A DNA stretch of 33,690 bases from Actinomycetota bacterium. Its GTDB lineage: Bacteria > Actinomycetota > Acidimicrobiia > Acidimicrobiales > Ilumatobacteraceae. The notes below the pieces were generated by a model. The model saw only the letters and a list, made by a program, of their open reading frames with translations. It was not told the DNA's origin and did no database searches. Location of the stretch: the NCBI GenBank assembly GCA_005787785.1, contig SXZT01000019.1, positions 1 to 33,690 of the forward strand, given 5' to 3'. Below, one piece after another: positions 15,904-23,207 of the stretch. The position numbers and the translations under genes were made by a program. Position 1 is the first letter of the stretch, and each line of letters opens with the position of its first letter.

Positions 15904-16368
15904 ATGGCGACACAAGCCGACGTCGCTCGCGTCACCGAATTGCTCGGTCGCCCGCCGCAGGGCGAGTTCGAAGTCGTCGTGCGTCGCGCCGGTGGCGACC
16001 CGGTGGTCGTTCGCAATGCGCCGTTGCTCGCGGATGGAACCCCGATGCCCACGCTCTTTTGGCTGGTGGGCCGCACCGAGTACGCCGCGGTCTCGCGTCT
16101 CGAAGCCGCCGGCGGCGTTGACCAGGCCGAGGCCGACATCGACCCCGCTGTCCTCGAGACAGCGCACAACGAGTACGCGGCACTGCGCAGCGCGGATCTT
16201 CCCGCGCATCACACGGGTCCCTCACCGTCGGCGGGTGTCGCCGGGACCCGCCGTGGCGTGAAGTGCCTGCACGCGCACTTCGCGTGGTGGTTGGCCGGCG
16301 GCAACGATCCCGTCGGTGAATGGGTCGCGCAACGCATCGACTACGCGGCGGAGTTGCGTCGTGCCTGA
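15904..16368 (+). CDS. DUF501 family protein
   Basis: A 154-residue protein recognised by its C-terminal signature K-C-L-H-A-H-F-A-W-W-L-A-G-G (120-133) and the upstream P-T-L-F-W-L-V-G. Function is unknown; the conserved Cys-x-His-x-His suggests metal binding. In most actinobacteria DUF501 lies between ftsB and ppx; here ppx still follows, overlapping by eight bases, but ftsB is about 15 kb away. Start 17 bases after coxG, so it may now be transcribed with the cox genes. Confidence 0.9.
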   Translation: MATQADVARVTELLGRPPQGEFEVVVRRAGGDPVVVRNAPLLADGTPMPTLFWLVGRTEYAAVSRLEAAGGVDQAEADIDPAVLETAHNEYAALRSADLPAHHTGPSPSAGVAGTRRGVKCLHAHFAWWLAGGNDPVGEWVAQRIDYAAELRRA

Positions 16369-17347
16369 GATCGACAAAATCGGCGTCGTCGACATCGGCA
16401 GCAACTCGGTGAAGTTGCTCATTCTCGAAGGCAATGAAGCACTGCATCGCGACAGTGTCGTCACACGGTTGGGCTCGGGCATCAACGACACGGGCAGGCT
16501 CGCGGAAAAATCCATTGCCAACACCCTCAATCGCATCGGCGAAATTCGCACGATTCTCGACACGCATGCGGTCGCAAACGTACATGCCGTGGCAACCGCG
16601 GCGGTGCGTTCGGCGAACAACTCCGCACCGTTCGTTTCCGCTGCCTCGACGGCGCTCGGCTGCGACGTCACCGTCATCGACGGTGTCACCGAGGGTTCAC
16701 TTGCGTTCGTCGGCGCGCAACGCAACCTCGAATCACAACTCGGCACCCAGCCGCTCACCGTCGTCGACATCGGTGGCGGTTCGACCGAGTTCAGCATCGG
16801 TATGCCGGGTTCGACGCCGCGCGTCGCCAGCATCCCTTACGGCGCCCGCAACCTCTCCGAGCGGATCTTTGAGCATGACCCGCCACGGCCCGAAGAGCTC
16901 ACCAACGCAATCGGTGCCGTCATCGACGAAATCGACGATGTGGTGCGCGAGATCCCCGACCTCGAACGCTGCGACCGCTTCCTCGGCGTTGCGGGCACCA
17001 TAGTCACCATCGCAATGGTCGAACTCGGTCTGCACGAATTCGATGCCCGGATTCTGCACGGCATGGAACTCACCAAAGCGGCGGCCGAAGACGTGTTCCG
17101 GACCCTCGCGACGGAGACGCTCGGCGACCGCATCCACAATCCGGGCCTGCCCGTCGACCGCGCCGACATCATCGTCGGTGGCTGCTGCGTGCTCGTCGCC
17201 GTGCTGAGAAAACTGCAGTTGCCCGCAATCACAGTCTCGACGACAGCTCTTGCTGACGGTGTCGCCATGGTTGCGCGACACCATGCCGACCGATTGGCCA
17301 CCGGCGACGGCCTCGCCGACGTTCTGCGAGACTTCGTCCGCCCATGA
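16361..17347 (+). CDS. ppx: Ppx/GppA family exopolyphosphatase
   Basis: A 328-residue ASKHA-fold protein. Phosphate 1 motif V-V-D-I-G-S-N-S is at about 9-16 and the second, D-I-G-G-G-S-T-E-F, near 135. The short length (about 330) is that of the actinobacterial Ppx1/Ppx2-type, without the long C-terminal HD domain of E. coli Ppx. It should hydrolyse polyphosphate or pppGpp; which one cannot be told from sequence. GTG at 16361 is chosen because it overlaps the DUF501 stop by eight bases and gives the family's usual N-terminus. Confidence 0.88.
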   Translation: MPEIDKIGVVDIGSNSVKLLILEGNEALHRDSVVTRLGSGINDTGRLAEKSIANTLNRIGEIRTILDTHAVANVHAVATAAVRSANNSAPFVSAASTALGCDVTVIDGVTEGSLAFVGAQRNLESQLGTQPLTVVDIGGGSTEFSIGMPGSTPRVASIPYGARNLSERIFEHDPPRPEELTNAIGAVIDEIDDVVREIPDLERCDRFLGVAGTIVTIAMVELGLHEFDARILHGMELTKAAAEDVFRTLATETLGDRIHNPGLPVDRADIIVGGCCVLVAVLRKLQLPAITVSTTALADGVAMVARHHADRLATGDGLADVLRDFVRP

Positions 17348-17994
17348 ATGCCGCCCGCCACCCCGCCAACACCGGCTCCGTCGGTGCCACGGGTCTGCGT
17401 TTGTACGGGAAGCGGGTCGTTCTGCGACCGCTGAACGCCCAGGACTTCTCAACGTGGGCCGACTGCCGCAGGTGCAACGCCGACTGGTTGTTGAAGTGGG
17501 AGCCGCTGCGCCCCATCACCCAGCCCGATCCGGCCAACGACCGCGACATCTTTGCCGCACGCTGCAACATCCGCGATCGTGAACGCCAGACGGGCACCTC
17601 GTACGCCTTTGGCCTGTTCGTCGACAACACCTTTTGCGGCGAGGTCAACCTGAACAATGTCGTGCGTGGCGCCATGCAGTGCGCGACCGTGGGCTACTGG
17701 ATCGACCAGAAGCGTGCCGGCAACGGCTACGTCGCCGAGGCGGTCGCGGTGTTGCTGAAGTTCGCCTTTGACGAACTACATCTGCACCGCGTCGAAGTGT
17801 GCATCATCCCACGCAACACGAACAGCCTGCGGGTGGTCGAAAAACTGGAACTGCGCAACGAGGGCCTTGCCGAACGGTTCCTCGAGATCAACGGCCTGTG
17901 GGAAGATCACTACCGCTTTGCCATCACCGCCGAGGAATGGATCTGCAGGCGCAGCGATCTCACCGCGGCGTGGCTCGCCGCCGGCAAGTCCTGA
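17344..17994 (+). CDS. GNAT N-acetyltransferase, RimJ/RimL-like
   Basis: A 216-residue protein of the GNAT fold. The N-terminal L-R-L-Y-G-K-R-V-V-L-R-P-L (18-30) is the RimJ/RimL first strand. Motif A is V-G-Y-W-I-D-Q-K-R-A-G-N-G-Y-V (about 112-126), with the acetyl-CoA pyrophosphate loop K-R-A-G-N-G, followed by N-T-N-S-L-R-V-V-E-K-L. RimJ/RimL enzymes acetylate N-termini of ribosomal proteins, but relatives act on other amines. ATG overlaps the ppx stop by four bases (ATGA), making DUF501-ppx-GNAT one coupled unit. Confidence 0.85.
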   Translation: MNAARHPANTGSVGATGLRLYGKRVVLRPLNAQDFSTWADCRRCNADWLLKWEPLRPITQPDPANDRDIFAARCNIRDRERQTGTSYAFGLFVDNTFCGEVNLNNVVRGAMQCATVGYWIDQKRAGNGYVAEAVAVLLKFAFDELHLHRVEVCIIPRNTNSLRVVEKLELRNEGLAERFLEINGLWEDHYRFAITAEEWICRRSDLTAAWLAAGKS

Positions 17995-18012
17995 CCTACG
18001 GAAATCGCGGAA

Positions 18013-18324
18013 TCAGTCGGCGAGTTGTCGGAACGCCAAAGCGCGCTGCTTGCGCAACACGGTACGGCGCTTCCAGTCCTTTGTCTTCCAGTGACGCTTC
18101 GCCGCACGGCCTTTCTTCTGCAACGCCCGCTCCTTGTTGTGGTGTGCCTCGACACGCCACGCCTGGCCGGGCTCGTGCACGTCGTCGGGCTCCACACCGT
18201 TGCTGACCAGACCGGCAACCGTGTGCAATTCCGCATGCATTCGGTGCCGCTCGTTGTGGGCGTGGGCGCGAAGTTCGACGCGCGGAGGTGGAACAGTCTC
18301 TTGACTGCGATGACGCTTGCTCAT
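18013..18324 (-). CDS. Small, very basic protein of unknown function
   Basis: A 103-residue protein rich in Lys, Arg and His, with no membrane segment or signal peptide. The C-terminal half is a run of Lys/Arg-rich helix (A-L-Q-K-K-G-R-A-A-K-R-H onward). The start is firm: a perfect AAAGGAG ribosome binding site (18330-18336) precedes the ATG by five bases, unlike the leaderless starts elsewhere. I do not recognise the family. Composition suggests nucleic-acid or ribosome association. It is alone on its transcript, convergent with the GNAT gene. Confidence 0.65.
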   Translation of the reverse strand: MSKRHRSQETVPPPRVELRAHAHNERHRMHAELHTVAGLVSNGVEPDDVHEPGQAWRVEAHHNKERALQKKGRAAKRHWKTKDWKRRTVLRKQRALAFRQLAD

Positions 18325-18371
18325 CGGGTCTCCTTTCAGAGATGAACCGGAGTTAAAGCTCCTCGAGACGC

Positions 18372-18377
18372 AAGGTA
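18372..18377 (-). promoter_or_regulatory. Candidate -10 (TACCTT) for the small basic protein gene
   Basis: TACCTT on the reverse strand, about 47 bases upstream of the ATG at 18324. The leader includes a weak GGAG/CTCC stem (18348-18362) and the AAAGGAG site. Confidence 0.35.
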
Positions 18378-18438
18378 CACCCACGGTTCCGACTCGCGAG
18401 GCACATCTGCCATCACGCACGAAAAAGTCACGCGGCGG

Positions 18439-20505
18439 TCATGGAACGATGACGAGTAATTTCGTTCGTGTCACATACGACCGAAACCACTTGCCGTCGG
18501 GCGGCGGAACAAAAACTGCCCCATCGGAAGCCGCCAATCCCAACGATTCGGGGCTGAATTCGTCGACGATCTCACGGAACTCGACCGTGGCCGCACCGTT
18601 CTGCCCCACGAAGCCCCCGGCGCCACGCGCCAGTTTGTAACGCCCCGTTACGGGTGGCGAGACCGTCCCAACCACCGCCGTACTGCGCAGAACGTCGTTG
18701 TTCGCATCGATTGCAAACAGCCGTCGGGAGCTGCGGTCATAGACCATGCGACGACCCGAGCCGCTGCCCGTGGGAGCATCCGCCTCGGCGGGCGTGAACG
18801 TTCTGCCAACCGCGATGTTCGTGTACGCGGGAACGATCGACACACCGCACTGAGCGCTGCGCGTGAACCACAGGCGCGACCCGCCGGCCAACACGCGGCA
18901 ATTCCACTTCTGAGCGTCGTCGACCGTCCAGTTGCCGCGGACCTTCGCCTCGGTAGAAAACGCAAGCGACGAGGTGCGCACCTTCCCGCCTGTCGTCACA
19001 TCGGACGGGCTGACGGCGACCGACCTCTCGGACCAGTCACTGACCCCCATCGTGGTGCTGCGTCGCATGCTGACGCGGTACGTGGAATCAGCATCGAGTC
19101 CACGCACGACGACACGCGCCGCATTCCGAACCTTCATGGTTCGCAGCGGAGTCGTTTCCTTGTTCCGGTACACCCGCACGCTCGTGACACCATCGGTTGC
19201 TCCGCCATCGCAGCCCGGGTCCCACGACACCACGATTCCGTCGGCCAACGGGCTCGACACCAATGCACTCGGCGTGCCCGGCACCGTGTCACGCGGTGCC
19301 GAGACGTCGCTCACGTTCAGCAACAGATTTGGCGACCCTGCACCCGCATTCTTCAGGACGTCTTTCGTCGCTCGCTCGGTCACAGCCTCGTGCACCGCCT
19401 CGGGACACGCAGTCGGGTGGGCCTCACCGATCAGCGCCACGTAGCCCGCAACCAATGGCGACGCCATCGACGTACCGGTGAGCGTTTGTTCGGCGGTGTC
19501 GGTGGCGATGCCCGCGGACAAGATGCGCACACCCGGTGCAAAAACATCGACGCAGCGGCCGTAGCTCGAGGTGCCGAGCGACATCGCCAGTCGTTCGTCG
19601 GTTTGGTTCGTCGCGCCGACGTTCAGGGCCTCGGCCGTGTGACCGGGCGACACCTCGCAGGCGTCCTGGCCCTTGTTGCCCGACGCCGTCACGGGCACGA
19701 TGCCGTCGAGCATGAGATCGACGACCGCCAGGTCCATCGGTCGCGAATCCTCATCGGCGTCGACACCGAGGCTCAGGTTCGCCACCGCCAAACTTCCCGA
19801 GCGGTGGTGACGGATCACCCAATCGATTCCGCGGATGACACTGTCGACGTCGCCCTCGCCGTAGCAGTCGAGAACCCGCACGGCAACGACCGTCGCCTTT
19901 TTTGCCACGCCGTATTCGGTGCCCGCGGCCAGAGCAGCAGTGTGAGTTCCGTGACCGTCGCAGTCGTCGGCCGGAATCGCCGGCACACCACGCTCGTCGA
20001 CACCGACGACATCGGTGCCGTGAACGACACGCCCGACAAGGTCGACGTGCGTCGCGCGCACCCCGGTGTCGATCATGTAGATCTGCACGCCCTCGCCCGT
20101 ACCCGGTGGTGCGTACGCACCGTCGAGGGGCAACGCCCGCTGGTCGATGCGGTCGAGTTGGTACTGCACGTCGCTCTGCACCGCGGGGGTGGCGGCCGAA
20201 GCATCGACGCGCTTGCGCACGCGCTTGTTGCGCGACACGCTGTCGACCCGCGGGTCGACCAACAGCGACGCAACTTGCGCAGCGGTCAGTCGGGCGGAGA
20301 AACCACCGACGGCCCAGCGGTACACCGATGTGACGGCTCCCCCGGCTGCAACGACGTCGGCAGTGACGGCGTCGATGTCGTCGCGAGATGCGACGACCAC
20401 GATGTACGAACCGGTCGGTTCGCGCGCCGGGGCAGCCTCGGCAAGGGCCGGCATCACGAGCCCGATCAGGATTCCGCAGACCAGAGCCGCGGACCAACGC
20501 CTCAC
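18439..20505 (-). CDS. Secreted S8 serine peptidase (subtilase)
   Basis: A 688-residue preproenzyme. A signal peptide (about 1-26, ending A-E-A-A-P-A) is followed by an I9 inhibitor-type propeptide (about 33-95) and the subtilisin domain. The catalytic triad is D146 (M-I-D-T-G), H185 (G-H-G-T-H) and S346 (G-T-S-M-A-S-P), with N277 (S-G-N) as oxyanion-hole residue. A fibronectin-III-like segment (about 410-500, W-D-P-G-C and Y-R-V-S motifs) and a C-terminal domain of unknown type follow. It starts from GTG eight bases after the crotonase stop, so the two genes are probably co-transcribed. An extracellular proteolytic role is likely. Confidence 0.9.
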   Translation of the reverse strand: MRRWSAALVCGILIGLVMPALAEAAPAREPTGSYIVVVASRDDIDAVTADVVAAGGAVTSVYRWAVGGFSARLTAAQVASLLVDPRVDSVSRNKRVRKRVDASAATPAVQSDVQYQLDRIDQRALPLDGAYAPPGTGEGVQIYMIDTGVRATHVDLVGRVVHGTDVVGVDERGVPAIPADDCDGHGTHTAALAAGTEYGVAKKATVVAVRVLDCYGEGDVDSVIRGIDWVIRHHRSGSLAVANLSLGVDADEDSRPMDLAVVDLMLDGIVPVTASGNKGQDACEVSPGHTAEALNVGATNQTDERLAMSLGTSSYGRCVDVFAPGVRILSAGIATDTAEQTLTGTSMASPLVAGYVALIGEAHPTACPEAVHEAVTERATKDVLKNAGAGSPNLLLNVSDVSAPRDTVPGTPSALVSSPLADGIVVSWDPGCDGGATDGVTSVRVYRNKETTPLRTMKVRNAARVVVRGLDADSTYRVSMRRSTTMGVSDWSERSVAVSPSDVTTGGKVRTSSLAFSTEAKVRGNWTVDDAQKWNCRVLAGGSRLWFTRSAQCGVSIVPAYTNIAVGRTFTPAEADAPTGSGSGRRMVYDRSSRRLFAIDANNDVLRSTAVVGTVSPPVTGRYKLARGAGGFVGQNGAATVEFREIVDEFSPESLGLAASDGAVFVPPPDGKWFRSYVTRTKLLVIVP

Positions 20506-20513
20506 GTCGACGA

Positions 20514-21266
20514 CTACTTCTTCGTGATCTTTGCTTGCAACGCGGCGAGCATTTCGGCGAACCACGGCTGACGGGTGCTCCACACCTGCGGGTCGAGTTC
20601 ACGTTCGACCGCAGCGGGGTGTTCCGAGACGTGAGCCATGTCCTGAATGGTGCGCTTCGTGACCTTCAGCAGTTCGCGTGGTCGCGACGCGGCACGCGCA
20701 GCCATCTCGTGTGCGTACGTCATCAGTTGATCGTCGTCGACACACTTCCATGCCAAACCGATGCGCTCGGCCTCGGCGCCGTCGAGAATCTCACCGAAAA
20801 TGACCGACGCCATCGCCGCCTGCGGTCCGGCGATGCGCCGCAACATCCACGTGTGGCCACCACCGGGATGAATACCGATCTGCAGGAAGCGTGTGTCGAA
20901 CTTCGCGCGGCGCGCCGCGACACGCACGTCGCAGCCGAGGGCCAGGTTCATGCCCGCACCGACGGCTGCGCCGTTCACCGCAGCCAACGTCGGCAGCGGA
21001 CTGTACGCAATGCGCAGAAAGCCCTCGTAGATGTTCTTCAGGCTGTCGCCCGTGGCCTCGGCAAGGTTGCCGAGGTTCGCACCCGCACAAAATGCGGGGG
21101 CGGCGCCCGTCACGACGACTGCGCCGATCTTTTCGTCGGCCTCGATGTCGTCCATCGCCGCAATGATCTCGGCAACCATCGGTGCGGTCAACGTGTTGCG
21201 CTCACCGGGGTTGTTCAGCGTGATCGTTGCAACGCCGTCGGATTTGTCGAGGAGTACCAAACTCAT
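20514..21266 (-). CDS. Crotonase-fold protein, enoyl-CoA hydratase/isomerase family, catalytic Glu pair missing
   Basis: A 250-residue protein of normal crotonase length. The first oxyanion-hole stretch is A-F-C-A-G-A-N-L, the second G-A-A-V-G-A-G-M-N-L-A. The two glutamates of rat enoyl-CoA hydratase (E144 and E164) correspond here to Asn (in G-M-N-L-A) and Phe (in D-T-R-F-L-Q), so simple hydratase chemistry is unlikely; it may be an isomerase, hydrolase or another acyl-CoA enzyme. It is divergent from the gene at 21310 and upstream of the subtilase on its own strand. A CAGACT hexamer seven bases before the ATG may be its -10. Confidence 0.85.
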   Translation of the reverse strand: MSLVLLDKSDGVATITLNNPGERNTLTAPMVAEIIAAMDDIEADEKIGAVVVTGAAPAFCAGANLGNLAEATGDSLKNIYEGFLRIAYSPLPTLAAVNGAAVGAGMNLALGCDVRVAARRAKFDTRFLQIGIHPGGGHTWMLRRIAGPQAAMASVIFGEILDGAEAERIGLAWKCVDDDQLMTYAHEMAARAASRPRELLKVTKRTIQDMAHVSEHPAAVERELDPQVWSTRQPWFAEMLAALQAKITKK

Positions 21267-21273
21267 GTCGGAC

Positions 21274-21279
21274 AGTCTG
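21274..21279 (-). promoter_or_regulatory. Possible -10 (CAGACT) of the crotonase gene
   Basis: Seven bases upstream of the ATG at 21266 on the reverse strand. It differs from TAnnnT at the first base. Confidence 0.25.
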
Positions 21280-21294
21280 CCAGCAGTACCTCGC

Positions 21295-21300
21295 TACGCT
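21295..21300 (+). promoter_or_regulatory. Possible -10 (TACGCT) of the gene at 21310
   Basis: TACGCT is nine bases upstream of the ATG at 21310, which would give a leader of only a few bases. Confidence 0.3.
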
Positions 21301-21309
21301 TCGGTTGGA

Positions 21310-21927
21310 ATGTTGGACCACGTCTTTACCGATGCCATCGGCGCACTGCGCGAGGCCTTCGAGGGTGCCTTCCTCGAACGCCAGGCGTTCGAGGAGCACT
21401 TCCAGTCCGACGTTCTCCTCGGCGACCTGACGTGGGAAACCAGCTACGGCCTGCCGGGCGAGGGCTCACCCCCGCGGGTCGTCGCACACATCACCCTCGA
21501 CTGGCCGTCGTGGAGCCAGGCCATGTACCGACGCTGGTACCTCGAGGAAACCCTCGTCGACCTGCCCGCCATCGAGATCGAGATCGTCTTTCGCGCCCAG
21601 CGCATCTCGTCCATGCCCGACCATGCAAAGGTGCTCACCCTCGCACCCGCGACCAGCCCGACCATCGGAAACGCAGCAATGGAACGGGCCAGCCTTGCCA
21701 CCGAAATCAGTCACCCGATCGACGGCACCGGACGCACCGAGTACGCACTCGAGATCACCTACGAAGGCCTCTACGACCTGTCCGAGGAGACGCTCGCCGA
21801 CGGGTCCAGCACGATCCTCGACGACCACTTCGGCACCCTCGGCGGTTGGATCGCATCGACGCTCGTGAAGTTGGGCGACCTCGCGTTCTCCTACTTTCCA
21901 CCCGAGACACCCGACCTGCAAGCATGA
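21310..21927 (+). CDS. Hypothetical acidic protein
   Basis: A 205-residue, acidic, probably cytosolic protein without signal peptide or clear membrane segments. Long stretches of alternating hydrophobic residues (V-V-A-H-I-T-L-D-W, I-E-I-E-I-V-F-R-A-Q, Y-A-L-E-I-T-Y-E-G-L) suggest a beta-rich fold. I do not recognise a family. It starts the forward run of catabolic-looking genes and ends four bases before the next ATG, so it is likely to be co-transcribed with the enoyl-CoA hydratase. The ATG at 21310 is the first one downstream of the divergent gene. Confidence 0.65.
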   Translation: MLDHVFTDAIGALREAFEGAFLERQAFEEHFQSDVLLGDLTWETSYGLPGEGSPPRVVAHITLDWPSWSQAMYRRWYLEETLVDLPAIEIEIVFRAQRISSMPDHAKVLTLAPATSPTIGNAAMERASLATEISHPIDGTGRTEYALEITYEGLYDLSEETLADGSSTILDDHFGTLGGWIASTLVKLGDLAFSYFPPETPDLQA

Positions 21928-21931
21928 CTGC

Positions 21932-22726
21932 ATGACGCAGTCCTCCGAACCGGTCGTTCTTCTCGACATCTCCGAGCGCATCGCCACGATCACGCTCAAC
22001 CGCCCCGGCGCGCGCAACGCGCTCAGCAGCGAACTCCTGCGTCTTCTCAACGAAACGATGAAGGCCGCCGATGCGAACGACGACGTCGACGTCATCATCC
22101 TGACCGGCGCCGATCCGGCGTTCACCGCGGGCCTCGACCTGAAGGAACTCGGCGATCCGTCGAGCAATCTGCTCGGTGGCACCGGCGCCGATGGCACACC
22201 GAACTCCGATGGCATGCGCGGACCCTTTCCGAAACTCTCGAAGCCCCTCATCGGCGCCATCAACGGCGTCGCCGTCACCGGCGGGTTCGAACTCGCCCTC
22301 AACTGCGACTTCCTCGTCGCCTCGGAAAACGCCAAGTTCGGTGACACCCACGCCCGCGTCGGCGTCATGCCCGGTTGGGGCCTTTCAGTTCTTCTCCCCC
22401 AGGCCATCGGCATCCGTCGCGCGCGGGAGATGAGCTTCACCGGCAACTTCATCGACGCCCATGAGGCAAAAGAACTCGGCCTCGTGAACCACGTCGTCCC
22501 CCACGCCGAACTCATCCCCTTCAGCCGCAAGATCGCGCTCGACATCATCGGCAACGAGCAGTCAGGCGTGCGCGCCATCCGCAACACCTACGCGCTGACC
22601 ACCACCGACGCCGACGCATGGGCAACCGAAGCTGCAGAAGCCAAGGCGTGGCGCAAGCGCGCCTTCAGCGCCGACGCCGTGGCCGAACGCCGCGACAAGA
22701 TCATGCAGCGCGGCCGCGCGCAGTAG
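21932..22726 (+). CDS. Enoyl-CoA hydratase family protein
   Basis: A 264-residue crotonase. The oxyanion-hole segments are A-F-T-A-G-L-D-L and V-A-V-T-G-G-F-E-L-A. Here the E144-equivalent glutamate is kept (G-F-E-L-A), while the E164 position is His (F-G-D-T-H-A). About 15 extra residues after the first segment (S-S-N-L-L-G-G-T-G...) form an insertion seen in some actinobacterial homologues. It probably hydrates or isomerises an unsaturated acyl-CoA. It sits four bases after the hypothetical gene and 77 bases before the CMD-like gene, at the head of the putative aromatic operon. Confidence 0.87.
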   Translation: MTQSSEPVVLLDISERIATITLNRPGARNALSSELLRLLNETMKAADANDDVDVIILTGADPAFTAGLDLKELGDPSSNLLGGTGADGTPNSDGMRGPFPKLSKPLIGAINGVAVTGGFELALNCDFLVASENAKFGDTHARVGVMPGWGLSVLLPQAIGIRRAREMSFTGNFIDAHEAKELGLVNHVVPHAELIPFSRKIALDIIGNEQSGVRAIRNTYALTTTDADAWATEAAEAKAWRKRAFSADAVAERRDKIMQRGRAQ

Positions 22727-22772
22727 CCGCGAACCAACGGAGTACGGGCAAAAGTCGTCGTCCCGCAACCTG

Positions 22773-22795
22773 TTACATTGTCACTTGACTAGTAA
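22773..22795 (+). promoter_or_regulatory. Candidate operator upstream of the ring-cleavage gene cluster
   Basis: Within the 77-bp gap, GTCA-CT-TGAC (22780-22789) is a perfect short inverted repeat flanked by TTAC (22773-22776) and GTAA (22792-22795). TetR proteins bind such dyads, and a TetR gene ends the operon. The outer and inner dyads are offset by half a base, so this is tentative. Confidence 0.25.
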
Positions 22796-22803
22796 TTGGG
22801 GGC

Positions 22804-23205
22804 ATGATGAGCAACGACCAACCCGACCCACGCATCGTCGCGGGACGTGAACTCGCAGGGCGTCTCTTTGCAGGTGGCCCGGCGACACCGGCGATCCACA
22901 AAAGCCTCGCCCGCCACACCGTCGCCCACCTGTTCGGCGACGTCTGGCAGGACCCGACTCTCGAGGTGCAGGAACGCTCACTGATCACCTGCACCGTTCT
23001 CGTTGCCACCGGTCGCGAAGCCGAACAGCACCTCCACTTCCGAGGTGCACGCAACCTCGGAATCAGCCGCGACAAGTTGGAGGCGATGATCACCCACGTC
23101 GCTCACTACGCAGGTTGGCCCGTGGCGGTCAGCGCCTCGCGCACGCTCGCCGAAGTCTGGGAAACAATGGATCGCGAAGAAGAAGCACGGAAGGGCAACA
23201 AATAG
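22804..23205 (+). CDS. Carboxymuconolactone decarboxylase-family protein
   Basis: A 133-residue all-helical protein of the CMD/AhpD superfamily. The core is E-R-S-L-I-T-C-T-V-L-V-A (57-68), then H-L-H-F-R-G-A-R-N-L-G-I-S, typical of the PcaC-like branch. There is no CxxC pair, so it is not an AhpD-type peroxidase. Family members decarboxylate muconolactone derivatives in aromatic breakdown, or are uncharacterised. Placed just before FAH and extradiol dioxygenase genes, it may process a ring-cleavage product. ATG at 22807 is an equivalent start. Confidence 0.82.
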   Translation: MMSNDQPDPRIVAGRELAGRLFAGGPATPAIHKSLARHTVAHLFGDVWQDPTLEVQERSLITCTVLVATGREAEQHLHFRGARNLGISRDKLEAMITHVAHYAGWPVAVSASRTLAEVWETMDREEEARKGNK

Positions 23206-23207
23206 CC

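Noticed and set aside
19390-20571. Long forward open frame opposite the subtilase
   Set aside because: Arg/His/Asp-rich composition typical of an antisense shadow; the subtilase on the other strand has a complete catalytic triad.
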